A stretch of 64,000 nucleotides of DNA. It comes from Rana temporaria. Lineage: Eukaryota; Chordata; Amphibia; Anura; Ranidae. Position 1 is the first letter of the stretch, and every line of letters starts with the position of its first letter. The stretch is from the NCBI RefSeq assembly GCF_905171775.1, contig NC_053491.1, positions 401,040,838-401,104,837 of the forward strand, read 5' to 3'. This document shows positions 31,931-43,441 of this stretch, piece after piece. The notes below the pieces were generated by a model. It was given only the letters and a program-made list of their open reading frames with translations, made no database searches and was not told the origin of the DNA. The position numbers were made by a program, and so were the translations under genes.

Positions 31931-34449
31931 CCAGAGCATTTGCGAGGCATTACCATAGACTTGAATGGGAGGGTTTGAAGCCTTTCAAATGCCTCCAGAC
32001 TAGACATTGGGCTTTTGAAGCAACGCTAACGCTTAGTGTAAACAACACTATGTGCGGTCTATGGTATCTTGTGTATGGGCGTTTGAGGGGCCTTTTTAAC
32101 ACCTCTCAAAGACCTGCTATTAATGCCAGTGTGAACTCAGCCTTATAGTGATGAATCAATAGTAGTTTTGGGGCTCATGTACACTTATGTTATTATGCTT
32201 ATGTTCATATCAGAACTGCTTTTATCATCATACAAGTTGTTAGGAATGCAAGAGCAGCTTGAATCATCTTAAAAGAAGTTCAACTGCAGACACATCTCAG
32301 GAAGGAATCAGAGGGACCTCAGAAGCATCCTCAAACTTGTCTCAGCTACAATGTACAGTCTATTTGCAGCCATAAAGCATGCAAAACATAATGGAAAGAA
32401 AGAATAAATATGGCGGGTATAGGAAATACTTTATGGTAAAACAGAGACCAATTTAACTGCTTTAAAATGGGCTTTTGTCTTTGGACCTCAGTTTCTTTGC
32501 AAACACCCGGCAAGTGTTGCGTATTCACATCAGCTACCCAGCCGTCACTTAAATCCAATCCCCCCTGGGGGGCCCTAAGTTTTTGTGTATGGCCTCTGTA
32601 CCGCTGTATTTTGGCCAGCAGCGCTAAATCCATTTACAAATGAGGTAATCTGGATCTGGATTTGACCTGATCACTCTGATGTGCATGCTTGCAAATCATG
32701 TTTAGAATGGATATTTAACAGTCCTCCTCATCCTTGCTTCCATTAGTTGACTGCTTTGGGACCGCAGGGGATAAAAGTACTTCTGAACATTCTTTACATC
32801 TCTTAAGAAAACATTCCAATAACCCTTTTCCACTGCAATACACATAAGCAGAGTCCAATCATTTGGCTTCATTTTTTAAATTGGGTAACAATTCAAAACA
32901 AACCCATTCCCTGCACACGGTGATAAATGACACCATTAATAACAATGATTTTCAGTTTTCCTGGGTGGCTCCTGGAGTTGAGAATTTATAAGCAGGTTTA
33001 AATTGCCCCACCTCTGCGAGTAAATACACATACATAACTTCCTTTTTAAATAAACAAATGCATTCAAATGGTTCTTATTTTGAATTATAGGCAAATCAAA
33101 CAAGATTATGTTCTCAATGCTGGCACGCAGCTTTAGAAATCTTAATTTATTTTTGGCCGTAGCATGTACTGAACATGTTATTTTTTCACTTAGTAGTCAG
33201 GCAGAAGTTATAATGTTAGTCGAACGTAATTAGTTTAACAAGTGCTAGTTCCTAATAATTGATAGAAAAGATAATTGCATAATTTAATTTATAAACATTT
33301 CATTTTAAATAGAAAGAAAGTCCAGCTTATAGTCTTAGTAAAACTAGGTAACATTTTTATTGTCTAATGCTTCTGAAATTCTTAAGGTAACAAAAATTAA
33401 TAATAAATAACTCTTTTAAATTCTATTTATATAACATGACAGGCGGAACATTCACATTATTCTCTTTTTAATAGTTTTTTCTCTTTCTTTCTATCTTTGC
33501 TGCATACATAATTACCGTCTTGTAGGGAGACAAACATGTACATTTTGTCCAGATAATAGCCTAGTGTGTAGAAGTTAGGCTTTGTAAGCTTTTCAATTAA
33601 GTATTGTAGAACTAAACTAAAGAGCAACAAAAGGTAAATTTGAATGAGTTACACATTTATAAAAAAAGACGCAAACAGATGCAAGAACAATTGCACACAC
33701 ACAATTTACAGGCACCTAAAGCCAAAGCAGTTTCGGATGGACAGTGCTGGTATGTAGGCAGGTGCAGTCTGTACTCCCCACTGCAGGTGGCATTCGACCA
33801 GGGCAGTAACGCAGAAGGGGAAGGAAGTCATGAGGAGCGTGGTCACCAGGGGAACTGCTGTCTGATTAGATGATGGTGCCCCATGTGACCTCGGACGCCA
33901 TCTTAGGTCAGGGCAGTGCCTATTTAAGACTATTGTGCAAGTGTAGGGACAGGTTCCCCATCTGGCACGGACAGTGCATAGCATCATGGAGAGGTTCTAG
34001 AGGAGCAGGGAAAGTGCAGGGACTAGACAATCTCCACCTAGGAAGCTTACCATTGGGCTGTGGACCGGCCAGGCCACATTCCCACTCCTCGTTGCAGAAG
34101 CTGTCAGTATCATCTCAGGATATGCTCCTCTGCTAAAGTTTCAGAAGTGGCTCTGGTCGTCTGGACACATTGGGCCTAGTTGTGCATTGTTGGGGCTTCC
34201 TTAATACATTGTTCTCATTCATCTTGGTCTCTGTATGATCTCTGTTGTCCAACACACCATACTGCACCCTTCTCACAGGTATGTTGATGTATTAAAGCTA
34301 CAATGTAAATATATGGCAAGTGGCTAAATATAACGCTGACCTGATTACATTGCAACAGTTTTACCTGCCAAGGGATTTGTAATTCTGTGCAGACAACCTT
34401 GTGATTCAGACTTTCCTTAAGGGAGAGACAACCAGATTCTTAACTTTCA
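31931..34449. other. Long non-coding stretch before the gap
   Basis: Mostly AT-rich DNA (33.0-33.6 kb especially) with no repeat ends or domains. Frames are short. This is one of the few stretches that could be ordinary intergenic or intronic DNA, possibly holding conserved non-coding sequence. Confidence 0.4.
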
Positions 34450-34649
34450 NNNNNNNNNNNNNNNNNNNNNNNNNNNNNNNNNNNNNNNNNNNNNNNNNNN
34501 NNNNNNNNNNNNNNNNNNNNNNNNNNNNNNNNNNNNNNNNNNNNNNNNNNNNNNNNNNNNNNNNNNNNNNNNNNNNNNNNNNNNNNNNNNNNNNNNNNNN
34601 NNNNNNNNNNNNNNNNNNNNNNNNNNNNNNNNNNNNNNNNNNNNNNNNN
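34450..34649. other. Assembly gap, 200 N
   Basis: A run of exactly 200 N, probably a fixed-size placeholder and not a measured length. Frames crossing it are meaningless. Confidence 0.95.
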
Positions 34650-34949
34650 CTGCAGCATCAGAGGTTGGTCAAAAATACATCCATCAGCTTGCAGTGAAGG
34701 AGAAGACTGATGAGTCACCATTACCCATCTCTTGCCCTTTGATCATGATGTTCCCTGTCACTGCACTGCAACTTAGCCTGATTAGTTACTTATGCTGGTA
34801 TTCTCAGTATAAGAGCAGGGGATGACTGGGGGCTGATATACAAAACGGCACTGATCAATTTTAAATATCTGCTTGGAGTTCAGTTTTAATTTTGCCACAA
34901 AATGTACAATCTGATTGCACAATCTACTTTGCCTTTGGTTAAGGTTTAA

Positions 34950-35277
34950 AGGGGTTGTAAAGGTTTGTTTTTTTATTTTCTAAATAGGTTCCTTTAAGCT
35001 AGTGAATTGTTGGTTCACTAACCTTTTCCTTCGATTTCCCTTCTAAATGTTTTTTTTCTTTGTCTGAATTTCTCACTTCCTGTTTCTCCTCAGTAAGTTT
35101 GCCTCCATCATCCTAGCTGTTCTGGCTGGCGGTTAGTCAGCATGCTCGCCCCCCTCCCTTGGGACTACATCCCCGAGGAGAGACAATGTGAAATCAAAGG
35201 AAAAGGTAAGTGAACCACCAATGCACTAGCTTAAGGGAACCTTTTTAGAAAATAAAAATCAAACATTTACAAACCCT
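34950..35277. mobile_element. TTAA-target MITE, 328 bp
   Basis: TTAA at 34946-34949 and 35278-35281. Left arm AGGGGTTGTAAAGGTTTG pairs with right arm, reverse complemented, AAGGGTTTGTAAATGTTTG. Then TTATTTTCTAAATAGGTTCC and CTAGTG also pair. A left-half relative lies at 60030-60074. Confidence 0.75.
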
Positions 35278-35735
35278 TTAAGGGAGAAGTGTGGGAATCT
35301 AAAAAAACAGACACACAATTCACGTCCATACTGCAGCCTTGGTGAAAGCCTGCAGCTTCCCTAGCAGACTCTAAGCCCAAGTACTGAGCAATCACATGAC
35401 AACTGATCGCTCAGTTATTGCTCCACTCAGAGCTGAGAGCAGAGAATGCAGTCACCGCTCTCCGCTTTGCTCCTCGAGTGCTCTCTGGAGCTCTAGTTTA
35501 GGTAGAGGGTGTGAGCTGCTGGCTGAGGATCTCTGTGCTGAGGCTGAGTCAGCTGCTGGTCAGGCATCTGGGTGGATCACAACAGTATTGTTGGGATCAT
35601 TCCAGAGCTTGGAGCAGCTCTGTGACATCAGTCAACAGCCAAAAGCCCAGTCAACAGCCCTCCCTTGTTAATTTGATGATCCTACCAGACAATGCTTCCA
35701 GGACAGAATTTGCATGCCTAAATATCCCTGATTAA

Positions 35736-36747
35736 CCACTTCAATACAGGGCGTTTTATACACCCTTCCTTCCCAGACCAATTTTTAGCTTTCAGTGCTC
35801 TCACAATTTGAATGACAATTACTCAGTCATGCCACACTGTACCCAAACCACATTTTTATAATTTTTTTTCTCACAGAGCTTTCTTTTGGTGGTATTTAAT
35901 CACTGCTGGGTTTTTTATTTTTTGCAATATAAGCGAAAAAAGAGAGACATTTCTGAAAAAAAATCACCTTTTTTTAGTTTCTAGTGTAACATTTTTTCAA
36001 AAAAAAATATTTTATTCATAAATGTATACTGCTACATATATTTAGTAAAAATAGCCAGAAAAAATATATATTATTTGGTCTCTGTGAAAGTTATAGAGTC
36101 TACAAGATATGGTGCAAATCATTGAAAAATTATCACATCTGATCACACCTGATGAAAAAGAGGAATCACCGCTCTAAGATACTAATCAGAAAGTCTCCTC
36201 GCCTGATCCAAAGCCAAGGGTGCTGGCAATGCATGGAATGAGGCAAAATGAAGGAAAAACATTCTGGACAGCTGCACTCCAAAAATAAATTGCTTTTATT
36301 GTAAAATAAAAAAAACACACAAAAAGCATGCCACAGCAGATGGGGTAAAAAGCTGACACCAAGTGTCAGCTTTTTACCCCGTCTGCTGTGGCATGCTTTT
36401 TATGTGTTTTTTTATTTTATTTTACAATAAAAGCAATTTATTTTTGGAGTGCGGCTGTCCAGAAAGTTTTTCCTTGATTTTGCATGATCACACCTGATGT
36501 ACTGAAGGCCTATCTAATTTCTGGAGACCCTAACAAGCCAGGAAAGTACAAATACCCCTCAAATTACCCCTTTTTGGAAAGCAGACATTCCAAGGTATTT
36601 AGTAAGAGGCATGGTGAGTTTTTTGAAGTTGTAATTTTTTCCCACAATTCTTGGGAAATAATTTTTTTAATTTTTTTCACAAAATTGTCATAATAAGTTA
36701 TTTCTCTTACACAGCACATGCATACTTGCAATGACACCCCAAAATAC
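35736..36747 (+). mobile_element. TTAA-type repeat, left part
   Basis: TTAA at 35732-35735, then CCACTTCAATACAGGGCG. Shares CTTTCTTTTGGTGGTATTT with the 27.1-kb element. From about 36500 it becomes a module (TATTTAGTAAGAGGCATGGT ... GACACCCCAAAATACATTCT) that resumes after the hAT nest, at 38576-39075. Contains the foldback at 36258-36463. Right end not located. Confidence 0.55.
36258..36463. repeat. ~100-bp perfect-looking foldback
   Basis: Left arm TTCTGGACAGCTGCACTCC ... AAGCTGACAC and right arm GTGTCAGCTTTTTACCCC ... GGAGTGCGGCTGTCCAGAA mirror each other about CAA at 36360-36362, with few mismatches. Each arm includes an AAGCATGCCACAGCAGA-type segment and AATAAA-like tracts. Confidence 0.8.
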
Positions 36748-36834
36748 ATTCTGCTCAGGGGTCAAGTCCTAGGAAAAAAAGTGTGGGAACTCACCCAAGA
36801 TTCCACACCTCCAAAAATACAAAAAAAGTGTGCG

Positions 36835-36838
36835 TATG

Positions 36839-36887
<49 letters not shown>
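36835..36887. repeat. (TA)n microsatellite
   Basis: About 23 TA dinucleotides ending at the CAGGGCCGGCCC motif. Confidence 0.95.
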
Positions 36888-36890
<3 letters not shown>

Positions 36891-37057
36891 GGCCGGCCCA
36901 AGACATTGTACTGCCTGGGCCCAGGAATGAAGTGCTGCCCCTCCTCCAAAAAAAAAATCTTGGCCATCAAAAGGCCCCCACATTAATTATTTTATATCAT
37001 TACAAATAAAACCTGGATTCAATTCATCAGTAAGTCAGATTTACATGCAACAATGAT

Positions 37058-37925
37058 AGTGGGGTTCAGACACAGGCAGCGGTGGTGGTGGGGAGGATGT
37101 TCAGACACAGGCAGCGGTGGTGGTGGGGGGGTTCAGGCAGCGGTGGTGGGGGGGTTCAGACACAGGCAGCAGTGGTGGGGGGGGGGTTCAGACACAGGCA
37201 GCGGTGGTGGTGGGGGGTTCAGACACAGGCAGCAGTGGTGGTGGAGGGGGGGGGGTTTCAAACACAGGCAGCGGTGGTGGTGGGGGGTTCAGACACAGGC
37301 AGCAGTGGTGGTGGAGGGGGGGGTTCAGACACAGGCAGCGGTGGTGGTGGGGGGTTCAGACACAGGCAGCAGTGGTGGTGGAGGGGGGGGGGGTTCAGAC
37401 ACAGGCAGCGGTGGTGGTGGTGGGGGGTTCAGACACAGGAAGCAGTGGTGGTGGAGGGGGGGGGATTTCAGACACAGGCAGCGGTGGTGGTGGGGGGTTC
37501 AGACACAGGCAGCAGTGGTGGTGGAGGGGGGTTCAGACACAGGAAGCGGTGGTGGTGGGGGGTTCAGACACAGGCAGCGGTGGTGGTGGAGGGTTCAGAC
37601 ACAGGCAGCGGTGGTGGTGGAGGGTTCAGACACAGGCAGCGGTAGTAGGGAGGGAGTAAGACACAGGCAGGGGTGGTAGGGAGGGGGGTTAGACCCAGCC
37701 AGGGGTGGTAGGGAAGGGGTTAGACCGAGGCAGGGAAGGGGTTAGACCGAGACAGGGGTGCTAGGGGGGTTAGACACAGCCAGGGGGGTTAGACACAGCC
37801 AGGGGTGCTAGGGGGGTTAGACACAGCCAGGGGGGCTAGACACAGCCAGGGGTGCTAGGGGGGCTTAGACACAGCCAGGGGTGCTAGGGGGGGGTTAGAC
37901 ACAGCCAGGGGTGGTATTGAGGGGG
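37058..37925. repeat. G-rich minisatellite, two unit types
   Basis: 37058-37670 holds units of about 30-38 bp built on GGTTCAGACACAGGCAGC and GGTGGTGGTGGGG. 37680-37925 holds related ~27-bp units such as TTAGACACAGCCAGGGGTGC. All three plus frames stay open for 180-208 codons because the unit lacks stops. Confidence 0.9.
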
Positions 37926-38276
37926 GTTAGGGGGGCAGTGTGTCAGGTGGAGGGGAGCAGTGTGACAGCTGGGGGAGTAGTGTTCAGGGGGAGCAGTTTC
38001 TTGGGGGGCGGCAGTGTCTCAGGTGGGGGGGAGCAGTGTGACCAGTAACATAATGAAAAAGCTGCACTCAGCTCACCCCACATCACACACACAAAGCTCT
38101 CTGTGCACCAGCCTCACCTTCCCCCCAGCAACCGCAGCACTGCCTGGTACAGCTCTCCCTCCACCTCATCACAGCTCGGGCTCAGCCTCCCGTTCTGTCA
38201 TCTTTGGTGTCCCTCTGGGGCAGCCAGGTCCCGCAGCACCAGCAGATTCCCCCCTGCCAGTGATCTCCTGCTCCAG

Positions 38277-38449
38277 CCGAGCCGACCACAGTGCGAGGAA
38301 ACCCGGAAGTAGTGCGGAGCTGGGCGCTGAGAGAGGATGAGGAAGGTGTTCACCACCAGCACGTTCCTCCCTGCCGCCTCCTGCTCTAGCCGACCACCGT
38401 GTGAGGAAACCCGCGGAGCTGGGCGCTGAGAGAGGAGGAGGAAGGTGTC
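38277..38449. repeat. Direct duplication, ~110-bp unit x2
   Basis: GAGGAAACCCGGAAGTAG and GGAGCTGGGCGCTGAGAGAG at 38295-38340 recur at 38402-38440, with a preceding CTCCTGCTC-AGCCGA segment also repeated. Confidence 0.6.
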
Positions 38450-38583
38450 GCATACATGCCATTCTAGACTCTGATCGGCACGGGCGGCTCTAGTCCTGCA
38501 ACGGGAACGACGTTCCCGCTGTGAAAAAAGTGCAGGGACGTCGTTCCCACGCGTTCCCGCAGGACTCGAGCCCTGATTCTGCT

Positions 38584-39075
38584 ACTCCTCCTGAGTATAG
38601 TGATACCACATGTGTGAGACTTTTACACAGCCTGGCCACATACAGAGGTCTAACATTCAAGTAGCACCGTCAGGCGTTCTACGAGCATAAATTGCACATC
38701 TCATTTGATGACAACCTATCACACTTTTGAAGGCCCTGGAGCACCAAGTCAATGCAAACGCCCACAAAATGACCCAATTTTGAAAAGATAACACCCCAAT
38801 GTATATATGTATCTATGAGGCATAATGAGTCTTTTGAACAGTTCATTTTTTTCCAGAAGTTTTTATTTTTTTATACAAAGTTGTCCATTTATAAGATATT
38901 TCCAACACATAGCATGTACATAGCAAAACTGACACCCCAAAATATATTCTGCTACTCCTCCCGAGTATGGCGATACCACATGTGTGAGACTTTTACACAG
39001 CCTGGCCACGTACAGAGGCCCAACATGGAAGTAGCACTGTCAGGCGTTCTACAAGCATAAATTACACATCTCATT
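38584..39075. repeat. Two copies of a ~355-bp repeat module
   Basis: CTGCTACTCCTCCTGAGTAT ... CATAAATTGCACATCTCATTT (38580-38705) recurs as CTGCTACTCCTCCCGAGTAT ... CATAAATTACACATCTCATTT (38950-39077). This resumes the module broken at 36748 by the hAT-like insertion. Confidence 0.75.
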
Positions 39076-39086
39076 TCTCAACCAGG

Positions 39087-39915
39087 TACTGGTTTCTGGC
39101 AGGTACTCTGGTGGCAGGTACTCTGGTGAAGTGGTGGGTACTCTGGTGGCGGGTACTCTGGTGGCAGGTGGTGAGGTGGTAGGTACTCTGGTGAGGTGGC
39201 GGGTACTCTGGTGGCAGGTGGTGAGGTGGCAGGTACTCTTGTGGCAGGTGGTGAGGTGGCAGGTACTCTGGTGGCAGGTACTCTGGTGAGGTAGCGTGTA
39301 CTTTGGTGGCAGGTGGTGAGGTGGCAGGTACTCTGGTGGCAGGTGGTGAGGTGGCAGGTACTCTGGTGGCAGATGGTGAGGTGGCAGATACTCTGGTGGC
39401 AGGTGGTAAGGTGGCAGGTACTCTGGTGGCAGGTGGTGAGGTGGCAGGTGGTGAGGTGGCAGGTACTCTGGTGGCAGGTGGTGAGGTGGCGGGTACTCTG
39501 GTGGTGGGTACTCTGGTGGTGGGTACTCTAGTGGTGGGTACTCTGGTGAGATGGCAGGTACTCTGGTGAGGTGGTGGGTACTCTGGTGAGGTGGTGGGTA
39601 CTCTGGTGAGGTGGCAAGTACTTTGGTGGCGGGTACTCTGGTGGCAGGTACTCTGGTGAGATGGCGGGTACTCTGGTGGCGGGTACTCTGGTGAGATGGT
39701 GGGTACTCTGGTGGCGGGTACTCTGGTGAGATGGTGGGTACTCTGGTAGGGGTACTCTGGTGGCGGGTACTCTGGTGAGGTGGCAGGTACTCTGGTGGCG
39801 GGTACTCTGGTGGTAGGTACTCTGGTGGCAAGTACTCTGGTGAGATGGCGGGTACTCTGGGGAGATGGCGGGTACTCTGGTGGCAGGTACTCTGGTGGCA
39901 GGTACTCTGGTGGCG
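39087..39915. repeat. 15-bp minisatellite, about 55 units
   Basis: Units GGTACTCTGGTGGCA/G and GGTGGTGAGGTGGCA, often alternating as 30-bp pairs. Because 15 is a multiple of three, frames of 260 and 285 codons on the minus strand and shorter ones on the plus strand stay open. They encode only repeats and I do not call them genes. Confidence 0.92.
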
Positions 39916-39989
39916 GGTAGATAAACATAGTGAGTAATAGGGAGAGAGGGTGAAGTGGGGTGGTAATTCAGGGTTTTATGTTATTAAGG

Positions 39990-40170
39990 GGGGAGGAAGT
40001 GGTTTGATGGTTTTCCTTTTTTCTTTTCTTTTTTTTTTTATGTTGTGAATTATAATATATACATGGACTGGTTGTATGTTGTTTGTATTTTTTGTGTATA
40101 AAAAGCAATACAAAATAATTTGATAAAAAAAAAACAAAAAAACAAAGGCAAAAAATAAATTAAAAAAAGG
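39990..40170 (+). mobile_element. Probable L1-type 3' tail
   Basis: Ends GCAATACAAAATAATTTGAT followed by A-rich tracts, like an L1 3' terminus. Only the tail is visible. Confidence 0.4.
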
Positions 40171-41717
40171 CTAATGCAGCCACAGGTCTAGTAAGATGCA
40201 ATACGTTGCATTTTTGTTCCTGGGTTTGGATACAACTAAAAGGTATCCTAGGGGATTCAGAATTATTTACAGTTTTTTCTATTATTGCTGTACGTTGATG
40301 GAGACTAATGTGCTTGACAAAAAATTTATAGTGTGTTGCTAACAAAAAAAAAATAACAGATACAAATTGTAAGTTTGGTGGCTATTCATGGCTTAGCTTT
40401 CCTAAGCAGTAAGTAGTGAATTATATGTCCAGAAAATTGTACCCTTTATACAGTAGTTAAACCTTGTGGCTTTACAAAAAGGGAAACGAAAAAAGCCACA
40501 ATTTCATTATATAGCCTGTCCAGGGAGGTTTAATGACAGCAGAAACCATCCTTTCCCTCTTGTGTCTACAGCCATCCATTAGCTGTCATTGTTGAGATTT
40601 CGCAATTCTATCTCGTAGCAGAGTGAAAGATCTCAGTGTCAATAGCGTCATGCCTTTCCACTCAGTTATACACACTGCATGGGCCTAATGAGAACACGGT
40701 GCCATTCACTGCCTATCCATACCTGTAAGAATTAGACTGTAATCACACAACGACATCTGACAAGGTTCGCAAGTGACTTGCTAAGTTTAGAATCTGTCCT
40801 TCAGAGTTCTAAGATGTTTCTCCTTTCCAAGTAAAGGACACACACAATTAACTCAGATATAAAGAAATTGAGCCTTTTCCCCCAAGGATAATTACCATAT
40901 TCTCACTTTTTCCATGGACTCGATATAAATGGCATTCATAGTTTAATATCACTTTCTCTTGACTTTGAGAAACACAATTTGTAATGATGGATTCCTGGAT
41001 GTGTTTTTTTTTTTTGCCTTTATTTAATGGACACCTTCTGGCTGTGCTGTGATCAAGAAAGTTGTTCTACTTTGTCAGTTGTCAGCAGAGGCCTCTATAG
41101 CAATACAGCATGGTTATTTTATAAGGAGGATCAGAAGATTTCCCAGATGCAACAGTACATCATGATATCCTAAGATCTGATCCCCGGATTGACATATTTT
41201 TTTGTAATGTTATGCTGTGTAAATTAATTTGAAAAAAAATAAATAAAATTATCTGAAGGGCATATATTGGCAGTCAACGGTCATTTGTGATGTTTTTATC
41301 TAATTAGGTGTGATTTCCCCAGACTGTATTATACATCATTTTATATGAGTAAAAATGAGTTACAGTAGGCCATCCTGCTTACAAAATTATCAAAAAATAT
41401 AAATGATACAGTTTTTATAATATAATGAACTATATAATTTTCAATAGAAATATCCCAAATTATCTAATAATCTAACCTGGCCAAGTGAACCTTGAAATTT
41501 GATAGAAAAATACAACCCATTGTTGTAAGAAAACCTGTATCTCTCTGCCTTCCATACATGTATGTCATACAATTATTGTAAACTGGCATTTGTTCTTTGG
41601 TTTTGACGTGCCTGAAGGCCTTCAAATAATTCAGAAAGTTCTAGAATCCTAGAGCCCAACCTGTGGTCTTCAGACAGAAGGGATGTATTGACAGTGATCA
41701 CCAGCAGTCTTTTGTAA
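40171..41717. other. AT-rich non-coding stretch
   Basis: No gene or repeat boundary recognised. Candidate for ordinary intronic or intergenic sequence. Confidence 0.4.
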
Positions 41718-41721
41718 TTAA

Positions 41722-42050
41722 CCACATCCCACCCGGCCACTGTATATATACGGCCGGGTGGGCACTTCTTCCTTCTGAGTGGACTTTCAGGAATGTCATG
41801 AAAAGATTTAATAAAATATTTACAAAAATGTGAGGGGTGTACTCACGTTTGTGATATACAGTAGCTCAGTAAACAAAGTGAAGCTTTTTTACTGTCTATG
41901 CTCAGACATTGTAAAAGGAAATGAAAAAAAAAAATGGATTTTTACTTGATTAAATGATTAAAGAAAACACAGCTTCACCTTATTCACTAAGTGAACATTT
42001 ACTTTGCAAAGTGAAAAGTTTCTCTTTATTTGGTAAATCAACCCTGCCGT
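41722..42050. mobile_element. TTAA-type end fragment and Mariner-like tail
   Basis: TTAA at 41718-41721, then CCACATCCCACCCGGCC, which forms a hairpin with GGCCGGGTGGG at 41751-41761. From about 41820, AATGTGAGGGGTGTACTCAC resembles a Mariner-type 3' end. Both are fragments. Confidence 0.4.
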
Positions 42051-42192
42051 GGTCATCTTGTTCTGTGCCTTACTCCTAAGTACACCCACCCATAGCCCAG
42101 AAGCGCTGAACTAGGAAAAATCTTAGCTTCCATGATACATGATAAATATTTTTAGCCCTCATATTTGGCTGACCAGCACAATCAGTATTCTT

Positions 42193-42911
42193 GGGCTAGA
42201 TTCACATAGATTAGCAGATCTTTAAATCCGCGTAATCTATGTGATTTACGATCCGCCGCCACTTTTGCGAGGCTAGTGCAGTATTCACAAAGCACTTACC
42301 TCCAAACTTGCGCCGGCGGATCGTAACTCCCCCGGAGGAACTCAAATTTCGCGGCTAGGGGGAGTGTACAATTTAAATCAGACGCGTTCCCGCTCCGATT
42401 TAACTGCGCATGCTCCGCCGGCGATATTTGCCAGTGCGCATGCTCCAAATGACATTGCTAGGACGTCATTGTTTTCGGCGGCAACGTAAATTCCGGCCAT
42501 CCGTATTCCCGACCGACTTACGCAAACGACGTAAAAATTTAAAACTCGGCGCGGGAATGACGGCCATACTTAACATTAGCTACCCCTCATATAGCAGGGG
42601 TAACTATCCGCCGGAAAAAGCCAAACGCAAACGACGTAAAAAAAAAAGCGACGGGCGGGCGTTCGTTTCTGAATTGGCGGAAATCGGAATTTGCATATTC
42701 CTCGCGTAAAAAAATGAAGCGACACCTAGCGGCCGGCGGGATATTGCAGCCTAAGATCCGACGGTGTAAGTCACTTACACCAGTCGGATCTAAGGGAGAT
42801 CTATGCGTAACTGATTCTTATGAATCAGTCGCATAGATCCGACCGTCGGATCTCAGAGATACGACGGCGTATCAGGAGATACGCCGTCGTATCCCTTTGT
42901 GAATCTGGCCC
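42193..42911. mobile_element. 719-bp hairpin-rich MITE, copy 1
   Basis: Ends GGGCTAGATTCACAT and, reverse complemented, GGGCCAGATTCACAA, flanked by CTT on both sides (TT is an alternative reading). Three adjacent hairpins near the right end: 42755-42790, 42798-42839 and 42857-42893 (GATACGACGGCGTAT / ATACGCCGTCGTATC). The interior is rich in CG and GTAAA words. No transposase. Copies 2-4 are at 50.2, 51.8 and 62.0 kb. Confidence 0.8.
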
Positions 42912-43433
42912 CTTGTGTTCAATTTTTTCATCTCTACCTATTTTATCTTGCCAGTAATTTATGTTTAATAACTCCTTCAGAACATGTTTTCAAGAAATCA
43001 TACATTCTTTAGGTCAAGTAGCAGTCATTTTGATATAACAACAGCACTAATGCATTTCCAAGTAAAGTACTCACTATAAACTAAGAGAGAAGAAAGTAAA
43101 TAAATAAGGGCAAATAGTAATGAAATGATGGCAAGCTGAATGAGCAATGCTGTAGGTTAACAAGGCTTATTATTTAAAATGATGTCAAGGCAGATGTTTT
43201 CTGTAACTTGCTTTCAGTATATAATATAAGTACAATAACTAGACCAGAGCTATTTAAAAACCTTAATAGACAAATCATTATAATAAACTTTAGTGGCTAA
43301 CAAAAACATCACTCATACATGCAATGCACAAATAATAAATAAATAGGTATAGTTTAAGCCAACATATAAAACAATATATGAATGTACCTATTTCTCATGA
43401 GTGAGATTTACAATAGTCTATTTCATACCACAC
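42912..43433. other. AT-rich non-coding stretch
   Basis: No gene or repeat end recognised. Confidence 0.4.
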
Positions 43434-43441
43434 GTTTCACT

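Larger units (their letters stand above)
36756..38575. mobile_element. hAT-like element with ATTCTGCT duplication, 1820 bp
   Basis: The 8-bp duplication ATTCTGCT occurs at 36748-36755 and 38576-38583. Left end CAGGGGTCAAGTCCTAGG and right end, reverse complemented, CAGGGCTCGAGTCCTGCGG. The interior seems to hold a second insertion from 36888 (CAGGGCCGGCCCAAG) to about 38494 with weak ends, including the (TA)n flank and the minisatellite. No transposase. Confidence 0.75.

Noticed and set aside
31002..31939. Minus-strand frames up to 301 codons rich in Pro, Ser, Leu and Cys
   Set aside because: Derived from the G-rich minisatellite, with overlapping alternatives in other frames.
34401..34721. 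Frames across the N run
   Set aside because: They exist only because N codons are not read as stops.
37053..37679. Three overlapping plus-strand frames of 180-208 codons rich in Gly/Val/Gln
   Set aside because: All three frames are open because the G-rich repeat unit contains no stop. No start context or non-repeat sequence supports coding.
36888..38494. A separate nested hAT element with CAGGGCCGGCCC ends
   Set aside because: The right end matches only loosely (TAGAGCCGCCC) and no 8-bp duplication was found, so it is mentioned only within the outer element.
39049..39928. Minus-strand open frames of 260 and 285 codons (Pro/Glu/Tyr/Thr repeats)
   Set aside because: They run through a 15-bp minisatellite whose period is a multiple of three, so frames stay open without selection. 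Several frames on both strands are open at once.
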